Positions 47,962-58,001 are shown, counted from the first letter of the stretch. The stretch: DNA of 64,000 bases from Terriglobia bacterium (GCA_020073485.1 JAIQFB010000007.1:1-64000); one strand, 5' to 3'. Program-made: numbers and translations. The notes: generated from the sequence alone by a model not told the origin.

Positions 47962-48414
47962 GTGTCAAAGCAAACGATGACTTCCGCGGAATTCCGCGCC
48001 CTCTCGGAATTCCGGTACCGGATCCGTATCTTCCTGAATGGCAGCGAGGAAGCCGCGCGCAAGGCGGGCCTTGAGCCGCAACAGTACCTATTTCTGCTGG
48101 CGCTGCGCGGATTGCCGCTGGGGCGCACGGGCAGCATACGGGACCTGGCCGAGCGCATGCAGCTTCGCCATCACAGCGTTGTGGAACTGGCCGACCGGCT
48201 GGAACGAAGGGGGCTGGTGCGCCGGGAGCGCTCCCGGGACGACCGCCGGCAAGTGATCCTGCACCTGACGCCGCGCGGCGAACGAATCCTCACGAGGCTT
48301 GCCAAGCAGCGCATCGCCGAGCTTCGCACGACAGCGCCCGCGCTGGTCCGATCGCTAACGGCCGTGATTCGGCCGATGCGTGAGACCAAGGCGCGGCGTG
48401 GACAGCCATCGTAA
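47962..48414 (+). CDS. MarR-family transcriptional regulator
   Basis: A winged helix-turn-helix regulator of about 145-150 residues. AGLEPQQYLFLLALRGLPLGRTGSIRDLAERMQLRHHSVVELADRLERRGLVRRERSRDDRRQVILHLTPRGERIL is a full MarR core, with wing DDRRQVILHLT. The start is either the GTG at 47962, which would coincide with the predicted transcription start (leaderless), or the ATG at 47977, with a 15-base leader lacking a Shine-Dalgarno site. The ORF extends further upstream, but that part contains the promoter. Autoregulation through the inverted repeat is inferred. Confidence 0.85.
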   Translation: MSKQTMTSAEFRALSEFRYRIRIFLNGSEEAARKAGLEPQQYLFLLALRGLPLGRTGSIRDLAERMQLRHHSVVELADRLERRGLVRRERSRDDRRQVILHLTPRGERILTRLAKQRIAELRTTAPALVRSLTAVIRPMRETKARRGQPS

Positions 48415-48499
48415 CGCGTGCTGCCGGCGATCCACCCGCTTGCGGTTATGATTGCGCCGTTTCATCCGGGACAGCCGTGCAAATCAAGGAAACCACAAA

Positions 48500-50554
48500 T
48501 TGAACGCTACTCTTGAATGGGGCAAGGAGGCGAGTCGCCACGAGGTTCCCGACGGGTTTCGCCTCGGAACTATTTCGCTGCTTGCCGTCCTGGTGGGCGT
48601 CATCGCCGGAGTGGTTGCATTTCTTCTGTATCACTTCATCGGATTTTTCACCAATCTTGCGTTCTACCACGTCGTGTCCTTCGCATTTCGCAGCCCGGTC
48701 GATAATCATCTGGGTCCGTGGGTCATCCTTGTGCCAGTCATCGGAGGCCTTCTTGTCGGCCTGATGGCGAAATACGGATCGCCGAAAATCAAAGGCCACG
48801 GTATTCCCGAAGCCATGGAAGCGGTGCTGACATCGAAGAGCCGCATCGAAGCCAAGGTGGCCTTACTGAAGCCGATTTCGGCGGCCATCGCCATCGGCAC
48901 CGGCGGGCCGTTCGGCGCCGAAGGGCCGATCATCCAGACGGGAGGCGCATTCGGTTCCCTGGTCGGCCAGGTGGTTTCCACGACGGCGTCGGAGCGCAAA
49001 GTGCTGCTGGCTTGCGGCGCCGGCGCGGGGCTGGCGGCCATGTTCAACGCTCCTCTGACGGGCGCGCTGCTGGCCATCGAGCTCCTCTTATTCGAGTTTC
49101 AGGCGCGATCGTTTATTCCGCTGATGCTCGCCAGCACGGTGGCCGTGGCCGTGCGGCTGCAATTGTTCGGCGACGAGACCATGTTTCCCGTCGGCGCCTT
49201 TGAATACAACTTCATTCACGGCATTCCTTTCTATCTTCTGCTCGGCGTGGTCTGCGGGTTTGCGGCGGTGGGATTTGGCGCCACTCTGAAATGGCTTGAA
49301 GAATTCTTCGACCACATGCGCAAAGTGCCCGTTCTGTTGCACCCGGCCATCGGAGCGCTGGGCTTGGGGATTACCGGATATTTTCTTCCCCGTGTATTCG
49401 GGCCGGGGTACGGAACGATTGTGGACGTGCTGAACACGCGCTTTGCGCTGGCGGCGGTGGTGCTGCTGCTGGTGTGCAAGGCCGCCGTGGTGCTGATTTC
49501 CCTGGGGTCGGGGACGTCGGGAGGGACGCTCGCGCCCATGTTCATGATCAGCGCGGCGATCGGCAGCGCCTTTGCCATGGCCGTGAATTATTTCCTGCCC
49601 GGCGCGCATCTTTCCGTGGGCGCGTACGCGGTGGCGGCGATGGGAGCGTTGCTCTGCGCCAGCGCGCGTGCGACTTTCACATTCATGGTTTGCGCCATGG
49701 AAACCACTCATGATTTTCATGCCGTGGCTCCCATCATCCTGGTTTGCGTGGTGGCCGATGCGATCGCGGTGCGTTATATGCCGCACTCGATCATGACGGA
49801 GAAATTCGCGCGGATGGGGCGCGCCCCGCGCCAGGAATTCGAGTCTAACGCGCTGAAGCAGCTCAGGGTGGAGGATGTGATGGTTCGCGACGTCGCCACG
49901 GTGGACCCCCGGGAAACGATCCACGCGGCTGCGGAGCGATTCGCCAATGGGGATCTTAAATTCTCGCGGCACCACGCGTTGCCCATCGTGGATTCCGGCG
50001 GGCGCTTGCAGGGGATTGTGACGCAGGGCGATTTGCTGCGCGCGCTGCAGGCCGATCCCTCGGGCGAGATGACGGTTCTGGACGCCGGCACGAGTTCGCC
50101 TGTGGTTGCGTTCCCTGACGAGCGCGTGTTCGACGCCGTGACAAGAATGCTGGAGAATAATATCGGGCGCCTTCCCGTGGTCGATCGCGCCGATCCACAG
50201 AAGTTGGTGGGCTACATCAATCGGGCGAACGTAATGGGTTCCTGGCGCGGACATTTGCACGAGGAACTCGTGCGTGAAGACGGCTGGTTCAGAAACCTGG
50301 CAGCGTCCGGCAATTTTGGGGATGCAGGCGGCGTGGTGACCGGCAGGGTTTTGGCCATTTCGCAGGAGGAAATCAGGATCATTGCGGATTCGCAAAGCAA
50401 GACAGAACCGGGAACCGGCGGGAGCAGCGAATCATTCGTGCTGCTTGCTCCCGTGCGAGGCGTGACTCCAGGTGACGAAGTCCAAATCGAATACCGCTCC
50501 GAGCAGGGCCACAAAATTGCCCTGCGTGTCGCGGAGCTTTCCCACCGGCAGTAG
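48500..50554 (+). CDS. ClC-type chloride channel/antiporter with two CBS domains
   Basis: A 684-residue protein of the ClC family. About ten to twelve membrane helices occupy residues 25-430, with the anion-path motifs GHGIPEAMEAV (G-S-GIPE has His for Ser), GTGGPFGAEGPIIQTGGA with the gating glutamate, and GSGTSGGTLAP. Then come two CBS domains (about 450-570: VEDVMVRDVATVDP and DAGTSSPVVAFPDERVFDAV...GRLPVVD), and a small C-terminal beta domain. The TTG at 48500 is used because AAGGA lies nine bases before it; an upstream TTG at 48452 is possible. Whether it is a channel or a proton antiporter is not decided. Confidence 0.92.
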   Translation: MNATLEWGKEASRHEVPDGFRLGTISLLAVLVGVIAGVVAFLLYHFIGFFTNLAFYHVVSFAFRSPVDNHLGPWVILVPVIGGLLVGLMAKYGSPKIKGHGIPEAMEAVLTSKSRIEAKVALLKPISAAIAIGTGGPFGAEGPIIQTGGAFGSLVGQVVSTTASERKVLLACGAGAGLAAMFNAPLTGALLAIELLLFEFQARSFIPLMLASTVAVAVRLQLFGDETMFPVGAFEYNFIHGIPFYLLLGVVCGFAAVGFGATLKWLEEFFDHMRKVPVLLHPAIGALGLGITGYFLPRVFGPGYGTIVDVLNTRFALAAVVLLLVCKAAVVLISLGSGTSGGTLAPMFMISAAIGSAFAMAVNYFLPGAHLSVGAYAVAAMGALLCASARATFTFMVCAMETTHDFHAVAPIILVCVVADAIAVRYMPHSIMTEKFARMGRAPRQEFESNALKQLRVEDVMVRDVATVDPRETIHAAAERFANGDLKFSRHHALPIVDSGGRLQGIVTQGDLLRALQADPSGEMTVLDAGTSSPVVAFPDERVFDAVTRMLENNIGRLPVVDRADPQKLVGYINRANVMGSWRGHLHEELVREDGWFRNLAASGNFGDAGGVVTGRVLAISQEEIRIIADSQSKTEPGTGGSSESFVLLAPVRGVTPGDEVQIEYRSEQGHKIALRVAELSHRQ

Positions 50555-50570
50555 GCGCCGTCGAGCCTAC

Positions 50571-52400
50571 CTAAAACCCGCCGCCACCGCCTCCCCCGAA
50601 TCCTCCGCCGGAGGAGCCTCCACCGCCGAACCCCGAGCCGCCGCTGCTGCGCGGAGCCGAGGACATCACCGAACCTGCGCGGGCGGTCATGTTGTCCAGG
50701 CTGTTGACGAACAGGATGGGATAAAACACTCCGCCGTGGTAGCCGCCCTGATACCAGGTCGGCGGCTGCGAGTAGATATTCTGGAACGCGCCGACCCATT
50801 TCTTTTCCACGCCCAGGGCCATGGCGAATGGTAGAAATTTCTCGAAGGTTTCGGGCGTCTTTTCCAGGCGGGTCATGCGATCGGATTCCACATGGGTCAG
50901 AAAATCCTCAAAGCCCAGGACTCCGGCCAGGGCTTTGGCGCCGGCCGCGGTGCGCGCCGGCATGAACCAGCCGAATCCGGCGATGATCAGGCCGGAAAGT
51001 ATGCCTGCGACGAAAAAGGGCGCGGCCGCAATTCCCGTCCTCTGGGCGATCGAACCTCCCAACGCGATCAACACAATGGCCGCGGCGATTGCTCCGGTCA
51101 CATATCCGCTGCGCACATAATCGGGGCGGTGCAGGAAATAGCCGCGCTGCATCAGGGCGTCGAAAATGCCGTTGGAGATGCCCGGAATTTTTGTGTAGAA
51201 CTGATTCTGCATGCTGGAGAGTTCCACATCGGCCAGCACGCCGTTCGAGAAGATCCCCGCGAGCAGCATCAATTCGTGCGGTTTCAATCCGGCCCATTCC
51301 GCCGGACTTTTCTTCATGTGGAAGACGTAGTCCTTGCTCGAGATCAGCCCCATCATCTGGGATTTTTCCTTTTCCTCGATCACCAGGTAGCCGCGCACGG
51401 CCAGGTCCACGATAGTGGCGGTGATGTCGCGCATGGCCACGTTGTCATCCACCAGCGTTCCGGCCTCGCCCGGAGTCAATCCGTCGGGCGGGTCGTATTG
51501 CACGGCCACCGGGCCGGTTCGCGGATCGCGACCGCGCGTGTACCACAGCCAGAACATGAACAGGAAAACGGGGATGGGGATAAAGACGGGCCAGTTGCTG
51601 GCGAGGAACTGACCGATCAGTTCGCCCGTGCTCGGCTCGGTGACAAAGCCCTTGTCCCAGCCCACAACGATGGTGAGGCCCTCGTGAAAAGCGAGGGGCC
51701 GCAACACGGTGAATTCCACGTGGTTGCCGTCGGTAATGGCCTCGGCGTTTTGCGCGCGGGAGCCGTAGGAGCCGGTGAATTCATTCGTCCGTATCCCGGT
51801 CGCTCCGGTGGGCAGAAAAATCTCCGCGCTGACGTCTTCCAGGGGGACGTCCCACTCGTCCCCAGTAACGTTCCAGTACAATTCGTCGTGATCCTCGAAA
51901 AATTTCAGGCCGTTGCTGACGCGGTAATGAAGGGTGATGGTCCGCACGGCGTCGGTGGCGTCATCGATATAGATTTTCCATTTCAAGTAGTGCCGCTCGT
52001 GCGAGGATTCGACTTTCAGCTTCTGCCCGCCGGCCTCGGCGCTGATCAGTTTCACGAACAGCGTGTAATTGAATCCCTGGGGGGTCACGTATTCAATGGG
52101 GATCGAGCGGTACAGTCCGTGCCAGACGCCGATGAAGTTGGCTTCAATGGTTTCGGTGACGTCCAGCGAGGCATCGGGCTGTACGAAAACTTCCGAGGCG
52201 AATTTCTGGATCTTGAGTTCTCTGGCGGACGCGGAGGCGGTGAACGCGAACACGAGCGCGAACAGGAGGGCGAACCGCCCGAAATTTGGAACCAGCCTTG
52301 GAGGGCCGGGCTTCAGCCCGGCCGAAACGGTGCGCCCGAAGAGCGGCTTTAGCCGCTGAAGCTGCACCTGAATGCGCTTGCCTCCACCTGTCCGCGACAT
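50571..52400 (-). CDS. DUF2207 membrane protein with a repeat-derived N-terminal extension
   Basis: A protein of about 609 residues following lemA on the minus strand. The signal segment FGRFALLFALVFAFTASASARE starts only about 45 residues in. The preceding basic stretch includes LKPLFGRTVSAGLKPGPPR, which is encoded by a hairpin-type repeat at 52303-52358. The DUF2207 part has VTETIEANFIGVWHGLYRSIPIEY and a beta-rich domain, a membrane segment (FIPIPVFLFMFWLWYTRG), then ATIVDLAVRGYLVIEEKE, two more membrane segments, and a Gly/Ser-rich tail (GGSGFGGGGSSGGGF). ATG 52400 lies 5 bases after the lemA stop, but no Shine-Dalgarno is visible. An initiation site inside the repeat, near the signal peptide, is possible. 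Confidence 0.82.
   Translation of the reverse strand: MSRTGGGKRIQVQLQRLKPLFGRTVSAGLKPGPPRLVPNFGRFALLFALVFAFTASASARELKIQKFASEVFVQPDASLDVTETIEANFIGVWHGLYRSIPIEYVTPQGFNYTLFVKLISAEAGGQKLKVESSHERHYLKWKIYIDDATDAVRTITLHYRVSNGLKFFEDHDELYWNVTGDEWDVPLEDVSAEIFLPTGATGIRTNEFTGSYGSRAQNAEAITDGNHVEFTVLRPLAFHEGLTIVVGWDKGFVTEPSTGELIGQFLASNWPVFIPIPVFLFMFWLWYTRGRDPRTGPVAVQYDPPDGLTPGEAGTLVDDNVAMRDITATIVDLAVRGYLVIEEKEKSQMMGLISSKDYVFHMKKSPAEWAGLKPHELMLLAGIFSNGVLADVELSSMQNQFYTKIPGISNGIFDALMQRGYFLHRPDYVRSGYVTGAIAAAIVLIALGGSIAQRTGIAAAPFFVAGILSGLIIAGFGWFMPARTAAGAKALAGVLGFEDFLTHVESDRMTRLEKTPETFEKFLPFAMALGVEKKWVGAFQNIYSQPPTWYQGGYHGGVFYPILFVNSLDNMTARAGSVMSSAPRSSGGSGFGGGGSSGGGFGGGGGGGF
52303..52358. repeat. Hairpin-type repeat inside the 5' end of the DUF2207 gene
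   Basis: GGCCGGGCTTCAGCCCGGCC at 52304-52323 and AGCGGCTTTAGCCGCT at 52342-52357 are two adjacent palindromes with the TTCAG/TTTAG centres of the dispersed hairpin family, here without the GTAG ends. They are read in frame on the minus strand. Confidence 0.7.
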
Positions 52401-52405
52401 GGCGG

Positions 52406-52969
52406 CTAGGCGCCGGTGGTGCCGAAGCTGACTTTCGGCACTTCGCGCTCGGCCGGCGCGCTGATCTGGAAAAATTCGCGTTCCTTGAAGTTGCCCATGC
52501 CGGCGACGATGTTGGAAGGGAACTGCTCGATCATGGTATTGAAATCGCGGACCACGGCGTTGTAGTAGCGGCGCGCGTTTTGCAGGGTGTCTTCGATCTG
52601 GTTGAGCGTCTGCTGTAATTGCGTGAAGCTTTCGACGGCGCGCAGCTGGGGATAGGCTTCGGCGAGGGCAAACACCTGGCGCAGCGCGCCGGTGAGCATG
52701 CCTTCGGCTTCGCCTTTGGCCGCGGGGCCCTGCGCGGTCATGGCCGAATTGCGCGCGGCCACCACGGCTTCGAGCGTGTCTTTTTCGTGCGCCGCGTAAC
52801 CTTTCACGGTCTCGACGATGTTGGGGATCAAGTCGTAGCGGCGCTTGAGTTGTACGTCGATGTCCGACCAGGCGTTGTCGCACTGCACCTTGAGTCTCAC
52901 GAGGCCGTTGTAGGCGAACATGAGATACAGAACCACACCCACGACTATGGCCACTAAGGCTATCAGCAT
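52406..52969 (-). CDS. lemA: LemA family protein
   Basis: A 187-residue protein with one N-terminal membrane anchor (MLIALVAIVVGVVLYLMFAYNGLVRL), then the LemA coiled-coil bundle: AWSDIDVQLKRRYDLIPNIVETVKGYAAHEKDTLEAVVAARNSA, and later LQQTLNQIEDTLQNARRYYNAVVRDFNTMIEQFPSNIVA with the family-typical ARR(Y)YN. The start at 52969 follows AAGGGTCCTCC. LemA genes are usually paired with a DUF2207 or TPM gene, as here. The function is not well known; membrane organisation or scaffold roles are proposed. Confidence 0.93.
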   Translation of the reverse strand: MLIALVAIVVGVVLYLMFAYNGLVRLKVQCDNAWSDIDVQLKRRYDLIPNIVETVKGYAAHEKDTLEAVVAARNSAMTAQGPAAKGEAEGMLTGALRQVFALAEAYPQLRAVESFTQLQQTLNQIEDTLQNARRYYNAVVRDFNTMIEQFPSNIVAGMGNFKEREFFQISAPAEREVPKVSFGTTGA

Positions 52970-53254
52970 GGAGGACCCTTTCGTAATCCGAGGAAATGGC
53001 CCCACTGGGCGACTGCTTTGACTATAGGGCGGCTGTGGAGCGGTGTAAAGTGTTGCGCGTTTCCGGTGTGCCGAAATTGTTGACGCAAGATCGCCAGGCG
53101 GAGCGGGCTATTTCGCGCCTCAGGCGCCGGGGGGAGTTTGTCACGCGAGCTCCGCGGGCATGGCCCGCCGATGCGCAGGCCATCCACTGGCGATAAACTC
53201 TCCATTCTACTGGTATGCACATACCATTTGCGTTACTCTTGCGCGTGCCGGAAG

Positions 53255-53273
53255 GTGTCACTTCCGATGACAC
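53255..53273. promoter_or_regulatory. Inverted repeat abutting the yifB/comM-like start
   Basis: GTGTCA (53255-53260) and TGACAC (53268-53273) are perfect inverted arms ending directly at the ATG at 53274. It could be an operator or translational hairpin, but the arms are short, so chance cannot be excluded. Confidence 0.3.
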
Positions 53274-54812
53274 ATGCACTACAAGAACTACAGCGCCGCG
53301 GTGTTTGGCATTGACGCCTACCTGATGGAGGTGGAGGTCGATGTGGGCTCGGGGAAGCCGGGCGATTTTAATATCGTCGGGCTGCCGGACGTGGCGGTGA
53401 AAGAGAGCCGCGAGCGCATCAAGGCGGCGCTGAAGAATTGCGGGCACGAATTTCCGTTTCAGAGCGTGACGGTGAATCTTGCGCCTGCGGATATCCGCAA
53501 GGAGGGTTCGGCGCTCGATCTGCCGATGGCGCTCTCGATTCTGGGCTGCGAGGGCGCGTTTTTCGGGAAGCGGCTCGACCAATTTATTTTTCTGGGCGAA
53601 CTCGCGCTCGACGGGCAGGTTCGCTCGGTGCGCGGAGCGCTTTCGGCGGCGCTGGCCGCGCGCGAGCACAAGATCAGGGCAGTGGTGGTGCCGGAGGCCA
53701 ACGCGCGCGAAGCGGCCGTGGTCGAAGGCATCGACGTCTTCGCGGTGCGCACGCTGCCGCAGGCCGTGGATCTGATCAATGCGCCGGAATCGTTCACTCC
53801 GGTGCGCGTGGATGCGGCCTCGATGCTGGCGGACGCGGCGCAATATGCCGTTGACATGCGCGACGTGCGCGGGCAGCAGGCGGCCAAGCGCGCGCTGGAA
53901 GTGGCCTGCGCCGGGGGGCACAATATTATCTTCATCGGGCCTCCGGGCGCGGGCAAGACCATGCTGGCCAAGCGTATCCCGACGATCCTGCCGCCGATGT
54001 CGCTCGAGGAAGCTATTGAAACCACGCGCATTCACAGCGTCGCTGGCCTGTTGGACGATGCGCGGGGCCTGGTGGGCACGCGACCGTTCCGCTCGCCGCA
54101 TCACACCATCAGCGATGCAGGGCTGATCGGCGGCGGTGCGATACCGCGGCCGGGAGAAGTTTCGCTGGCGCATCACGGCGTGCTGTTTCTCGACGAACTT
54201 CCGGAATTCGAGCGCAACGTCCTGGAAGTGATGCGCCAGCCACTCGAGGACGGCTCGGTGACCATCTCACGCGCGGCAACGTCCATCACGTTTCCCGCGC
54301 GGTTCATGCTGGCCGCGGCGATGAATCCCTGCCCGTGCGGATTTTTCGGCGATTCCACGCGCCAGTGCCACTGCTCGCCGCCGCAAATCCAGCGGTACGT
54401 CTCGAAAATTTCCGGGCCCTTGATCGACCGCATCGACATTCATATCGAAGTGCCCGCCGTGAAATACAAGGAGCTGCGCGGCACGGGCGTGACCGAGGAT
54501 TCGGCCGCGGTGCGCGAACGCGCGCTGCGGGCGCGCGCCATCCAGACCGAGCGCTTTGCCGGGGAAAAGAAAGTGTTCTCGAATTCGCAGATGCCGCCGA
54601 AGCTGATCCGGAAACACTGCGCCATCGGCGACGACGGCGAAAAAATGCTGGAGAACGCGATTTCCCGCATGGGCCTTTCCGCACGCGCGCACGACCGCAT
54701 CCTGAAAGTGGCGCGCACAATCGCCGACCTGGACGCGTCGGAAAATCTGGAGACGCGGCATATCGGGGAGGCGATCCAGTACCGGACGCTGGATCGGACG
54801 TATTGGGCTTGA
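53274..54812 (+). CDS. YifB/ComM-family Mg-chelatase-like AAA ATPase
   Basis: A 512-residue protein. The N-terminal domain (about 1-185) has [19 protein letters not shown] and [24 protein letters not shown]. The Mg-chelatase-like AAA module follows: Walker [22 protein letters not shown] (about 225), Walker [12 protein letters not shown] (about 303), and a finger region [18 protein letters not shown] with paired cysteines. In transformable bacteria ComM is a branch-migration helicase that helps integrate DNA. Function in other bacteria is less clear. No competence genes are nearby. Confidence 0.93.
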   Translation: MHYKNYSAAVFGIDAYLMEVEVDVGSGKPGDFNIVGLPDVAVKESRERIKAALKNCGHEFPFQSVTVNLAPADIRKEGSALDLPMALSILGCEGAFFGKRLDQFIFLGELALDGQVRSVRGALSAALAAREHKIRAVVVPEANAREAAVVEGIDVFAVRTLPQAVDLINAPESFTPVRVDAASMLADAAQYAVDMRDVRGQQAAKRALEVACAGGHNIIFIGPPGAGKTMLAKRIPTILPPMSLEEAIETTRIHSVAGLLDDARGLVGTRPFRSPHHTISDAGLIGGGAIPRPGEVSLAHHGVLFLDELPEFERNVLEVMRQPLEDGSVTISRAATSITFPARFMLAAAMNPCPCGFFGDSTRQCHCSPPQIQRYVSKISGPLIDRIDIHIEVPAVKYKELRGTGVTEDSAAVRERALRARAIQTERFAGEKKVFSNSQMPPKLIRKHCAIGDDGEKMLENAISRMGLSARAHDRILKVARTIADLDASENLETRHIGEAIQYRTLDRTYWA

Positions 54813-54912
54813 GGACCTATGTCACTAGAGATCGTTGTTCGTAATGGGGGCGGGCGCGGGCTACGGTTTCACCGCGCGTGTGACCTGCCGGAAATCGACT
54901 GCTGGAACGCGG

Positions 54913-55500
54913 CTATTCGCCGTTGTTTCCGTTGGGGCTGGCAGCCTGCTCCGCATTGAAGGGATCGATGGATCCTCCGCCCTTCAGGCACTCGCCGGGT
55001 GAGGGAATGCCGCCAGCGGTTTCGCACGCGCTGTCTTCTACGCCGTGGTGCATCCTTGCGGCCTGCGCATTTGCCTCTCCCTGCATGCGCATGCCCTTGG
55101 CTTCCATCTGGGCGTAGCGCTGGCCCTTCTCGGCGGCCCGGTCGAACAGATCCATCGCTTTTGGAATGTCCTGATTCACGCCGCGGACATGTTCATACAT
55201 GAGGCCGAGGAAACCCATGCCTTTTGTGTTGTCCTGATTGGCGGACGCCAGGGGCCATTTTTCGCATTGCGCGTAGTAGCCGGTGCCGGGGGGATTGATA
55301 TTATTGAACAGCATCGCTCCCATTCCGGCTTCGCCCTCGGAATCGCCCTTCTGCGCCGCTGCCATGAAATTGCGCCACGCGGTGTTGTAATCCTTCTGGT
55401 TGAACGCGGCGATCGCGGCGTTGACCTCCGGCGCAAGCGAAGGATCGGGCGCAGTCGCTGGCGCAGGCTGGATTGGATGGATTAGGATTGAAAAATACAT
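54913..55500 (-). CDS. Sel1-like repeat protein, probably with a truncated or missed N-terminus
   Basis: A 195-residue protein with Sel1-like helical pairs: AIAAFNQKDYNTAWRNFMAAAQKGDSEGEAGMGAMLFNN and KGMGFLGLMYEHVRGVNQDIPKAMDLFDRAAEKGQRYAQ. A Cys-containing, Gly/Pro-rich tail ends it. The first residues MYFSILIHPIQPAPATAPDP do not form a signal peptide although the composition suggests export, and the start lies in a CT-rich low-complexity tract. The true beginning may have been altered by that tract. No Shine-Dalgarno site is evident. Confidence 0.6.
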   Translation of the reverse strand: MYFSILIHPIQPAPATAPDPSLAPEVNAAIAAFNQKDYNTAWRNFMAAAQKGDSEGEAGMGAMLFNNINPPGTGYYAQCEKWPLASANQDNTKGMGFLGLMYEHVRGVNQDIPKAMDLFDRAAEKGQRYAQMEAKGMRMQGEANAQAARMHHGVEDSACETAGGIPSPGECLKGGGSIDPFNAEQAASPNGNNGE

Positions 55501-55841
55501 AACACAGAGGACACAAAGGACGCAGAGGGCACAGGGAAGAGAATCGGGTTTCTATTCTCATAATTGGCCTGATGGAAAGCGTTTCCAGCAAGCGGTTCGG
55601 CATTGAGCTAGTTTCCGGTAAGGACCTTGCGGAACTTTGCCTGGAAAACGGGCGAGCGTCAAGCTGCAACAACAAGCGATCAACCCAATACGATCTTCCC
55701 GGGGGATACTCTGGCGACAAATTCGTTGTGTCGAGCGTGGAAGAAGCGTACGATCCGCGAAAAAGCGGCATAAATTGCAAATTCACGCTGAGCTGCTTCC
55801 GAACGTGCGCCGTTGATTCGCGCTACAACAGGGATGGAATC
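55501..55841. other. Intergenic region with CT/GA-rich tract
   Basis: 55500-55540 is a purine-rich run (ACACAGAGGACACAAAGGACGCAGAGG) with a near-decameric period. The rest is leader for the gene at 55842; no further gene is seen. Confidence 0.35.
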
Positions 55842-58001
55842 ATGAGGAAAACGATCAAACTGCTGTGCGGTTGCGCGCTGATTGTAGCGATATTCCATAC
55901 CAGCGGCAGGGCAGCCGATCAGAAATATCACATCACGGTGCTTTCCAGCCGGCCGGAGATGGTAAGCGGGGGCGATGCGCTGGTGCAGGTTATCGTGCCG
56001 CCGGACGCGGCCTTGGATCAAGCCATGATTCGGCTGAATGGCCAAGACGTGAGCGCGCTGTTTCATTCCGCCGCCGCTCATACATTGACGGGGTTGGTGA
56101 CGGGGCTGAATGTGGGCGAGAACACCCTGGAAGTGTTTCCCGACAAGAAAGGGCGTGGGCACGCGGCGGAGCAGTTGCGGATGAAGAACTATTTCATTAC
56201 CGGGCCGATCTTTTCGGGGCCGCAGGAGCAACCGTTTATTTGCGAGACGCAGGATTTCAAACTGCCGGATGGGAGTTCGCTGGGCCCGTCGCTGGCTGCG
56301 GACTGTTCGGTGAAGACGGTCGTCACTTACGTGTATAAGTCCACGGCTCCCGCGCCCTCAACTGGCCGAGGCGGGCGCGGTGGCGGAATTAACTTGAAGC
56401 CGCTGCCGAGTCTTACGGCGCTGCCGCCGGACGTGGCCTGGACGACCACGACGACGGGCGAGAAGGTCCCCTTTGTCGTAAGGGTTGAGACCGGCACGAT
56501 CAATCGCGCGATCTATCAGTTTGCGGTGCTGCATGACCCGAGGACTGGAGAGACCGGCCCGATGGCGCCACCGAAGAGCTGGAACGGGCGCTTGCTGTAT
56601 TCGTTCGGGGGCGGCTGCCTGGGCGGCTGGTTCAAGCAAGGGAAAACCCTCGGTTTGGGGGGCGGGTTGATCAGCGACGCGGCCGTGGGCAAGGGCTACG
56701 CCGAAGCGGGCTCGACGCTCAACGTCGCCGGCAACAGTTGCAACGACGTGATCGCGGCCGAGACCATGATGATGGTGAAGGAGCGATTCATCAAGGCTTA
56801 CGGCAGACCGGCGTTTACGTTTGGACGGGGTCCCTCCGGCGGCTCTTACCAGCAGAACCAGATCACGGACAATTATCCGGGGCTACTGGACGGCATCATC
56901 CCCAGCATGACTTTTCCCGACGTGCAGGAATTGACGCAGATGATCACGGACGCGCGGCTGCTGGAACGCTACTACAAGCAGGTGGGAGAGGCGCTCACGC
57001 CGGAACAGGAGCGGGCCATCGCCGGCGTCGCCGAACTGCAGAACGTGACCGCATCGGCTCCCCTCGCCGGACGGATCAATCCCACGGAGTCTTGCCCGCC
57101 GGATCTGGCGAAATCACTTCGCTACGATGCAATGGCGAATCGGTCCGGGGCGCGCTGCGACATCTACGACCACAACATCAACATGTATGGCCGCGACCCG
57201 GAGACCGGCTTTGCGCGCCAGCCGATTGACAATACCGGGGTGCAGTACGGGCTGGCGGCGCTCAATGACGGCGCGATTACGGCAGCGCAATTTCTCGATT
57301 TGAATGAGGAGATCGGCGGATACGATCACGACGGAAATATGGTGAGCACGCGTTCCGTTGCCGATCCGCTGGCCCTGCGCGGGGCCTACCAGAACGGCCT
57401 GATTACCAATGCCGGCGGCGGTTTGGGGAAGTTGCCGATCATTGATGTCCGCCCCTATCGCGACAAACTGCCAAACGGCGACAACCATCTCAAGTATCAT
57501 TCGTTTTCGCTGCGGGCACGCCTGCAAAAGGCGAATGGCACATTTGCCAACGATGTAATGCTGCTGCATGGCGGGACAGACATTAATACTCCGGTGGACG
57601 ATTACGCCCTGGCGAAAATGGACGAGTGGCTGACGAATCTGCAAAAGGACTCGTCGAGCGATCCCGTTCTGACCAGGATTTTGCGCGCCAAGCCCGCGGA
57701 TCTGGTGGACTCGTGCTGGACCCCAGACGGGGAACGGATCGTCGAAGCGCAAACCTTCAGTGGCGGAAGGTGCAACGAGATCTATCCGACCTTCGCGGGC
57801 CCACGGGCCGTGGCCGGCGGGCCGGCGAGCAACAACGTTCTCAAATGCCAGCTCAGGGCGATCGCGTTCAGCGATTACAAAGTGGCATTTTCCGACTCCG
57901 AAAAAGCGCGTCTGGCGGCCATCTTCCCAAACGGCGTCTGCGATTACAGCAAGCCCGGCGTCGAGCAACAGGCTCCCAGCGGGACCTGGCTTTCGCACTG
58001 A
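55842..58001 (+). CDS. Exported DUF6351 protein (tannase/feruloyl-esterase-like)
   Basis: A 719-residue exported protein. The ATG at 55842 opens a signal peptide (KTIKLLCGCALIVAIFHTSGRAA) and follows AGGGATGGAAT. DUF6351 proteins are distant relatives of tannase/feruloyl esterases with an alpha/beta-hydrolase fold. GRGPSGGSYQQNQITDNYPG (about 325) fits the nucleophile elbow, and LHGGTDINTPVDDY (about 570) fits the catalytic aspartate region. CSVKTVVTYVYKST is in the N-terminal beta domain. The protein has many cysteines, as expected outside the cell. Substrate is unknown; ester bonds of plant or polyester material are guesses. Confidence 0.8.
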   Translation: MRKTIKLLCGCALIVAIFHTSGRAADQKYHITVLSSRPEMVSGGDALVQVIVPPDAALDQAMIRLNGQDVSALFHSAAAHTLTGLVTGLNVGENTLEVFPDKKGRGHAAEQLRMKNYFITGPIFSGPQEQPFICETQDFKLPDGSSLGPSLAADCSVKTVVTYVYKSTAPAPSTGRGGRGGGINLKPLPSLTALPPDVAWTTTTTGEKVPFVVRVETGTINRAIYQFAVLHDPRTGETGPMAPPKSWNGRLLYSFGGGCLGGWFKQGKTLGLGGGLISDAAVGKGYAEAGSTLNVAGNSCNDVIAAETMMMVKERFIKAYGRPAFTFGRGPSGGSYQQNQITDNYPGLLDGIIPSMTFPDVQELTQMITDARLLERYYKQVGEALTPEQERAIAGVAELQNVTASAPLAGRINPTESCPPDLAKSLRYDAMANRSGARCDIYDHNINMYGRDPETGFARQPIDNTGVQYGLAALNDGAITAAQFLDLNEEIGGYDHDGNMVSTRSVADPLALRGAYQNGLITNAGGGLGKLPIIDVRPYRDKLPNGDNHLKYHSFSLRARLQKANGTFANDVMLLHGGTDINTPVDDYALAKMDEWLTNLQKDSSSDPVLTRILRAKPADLVDSCWTPDGERIVEAQTFSGGRCNEIYPTFAGPRAVAGGPASNNVLKCQLRAIAFSDYKVAFSDSEKARLAAIFPNGVCDYSKPGVEQQAPSGTWLSH

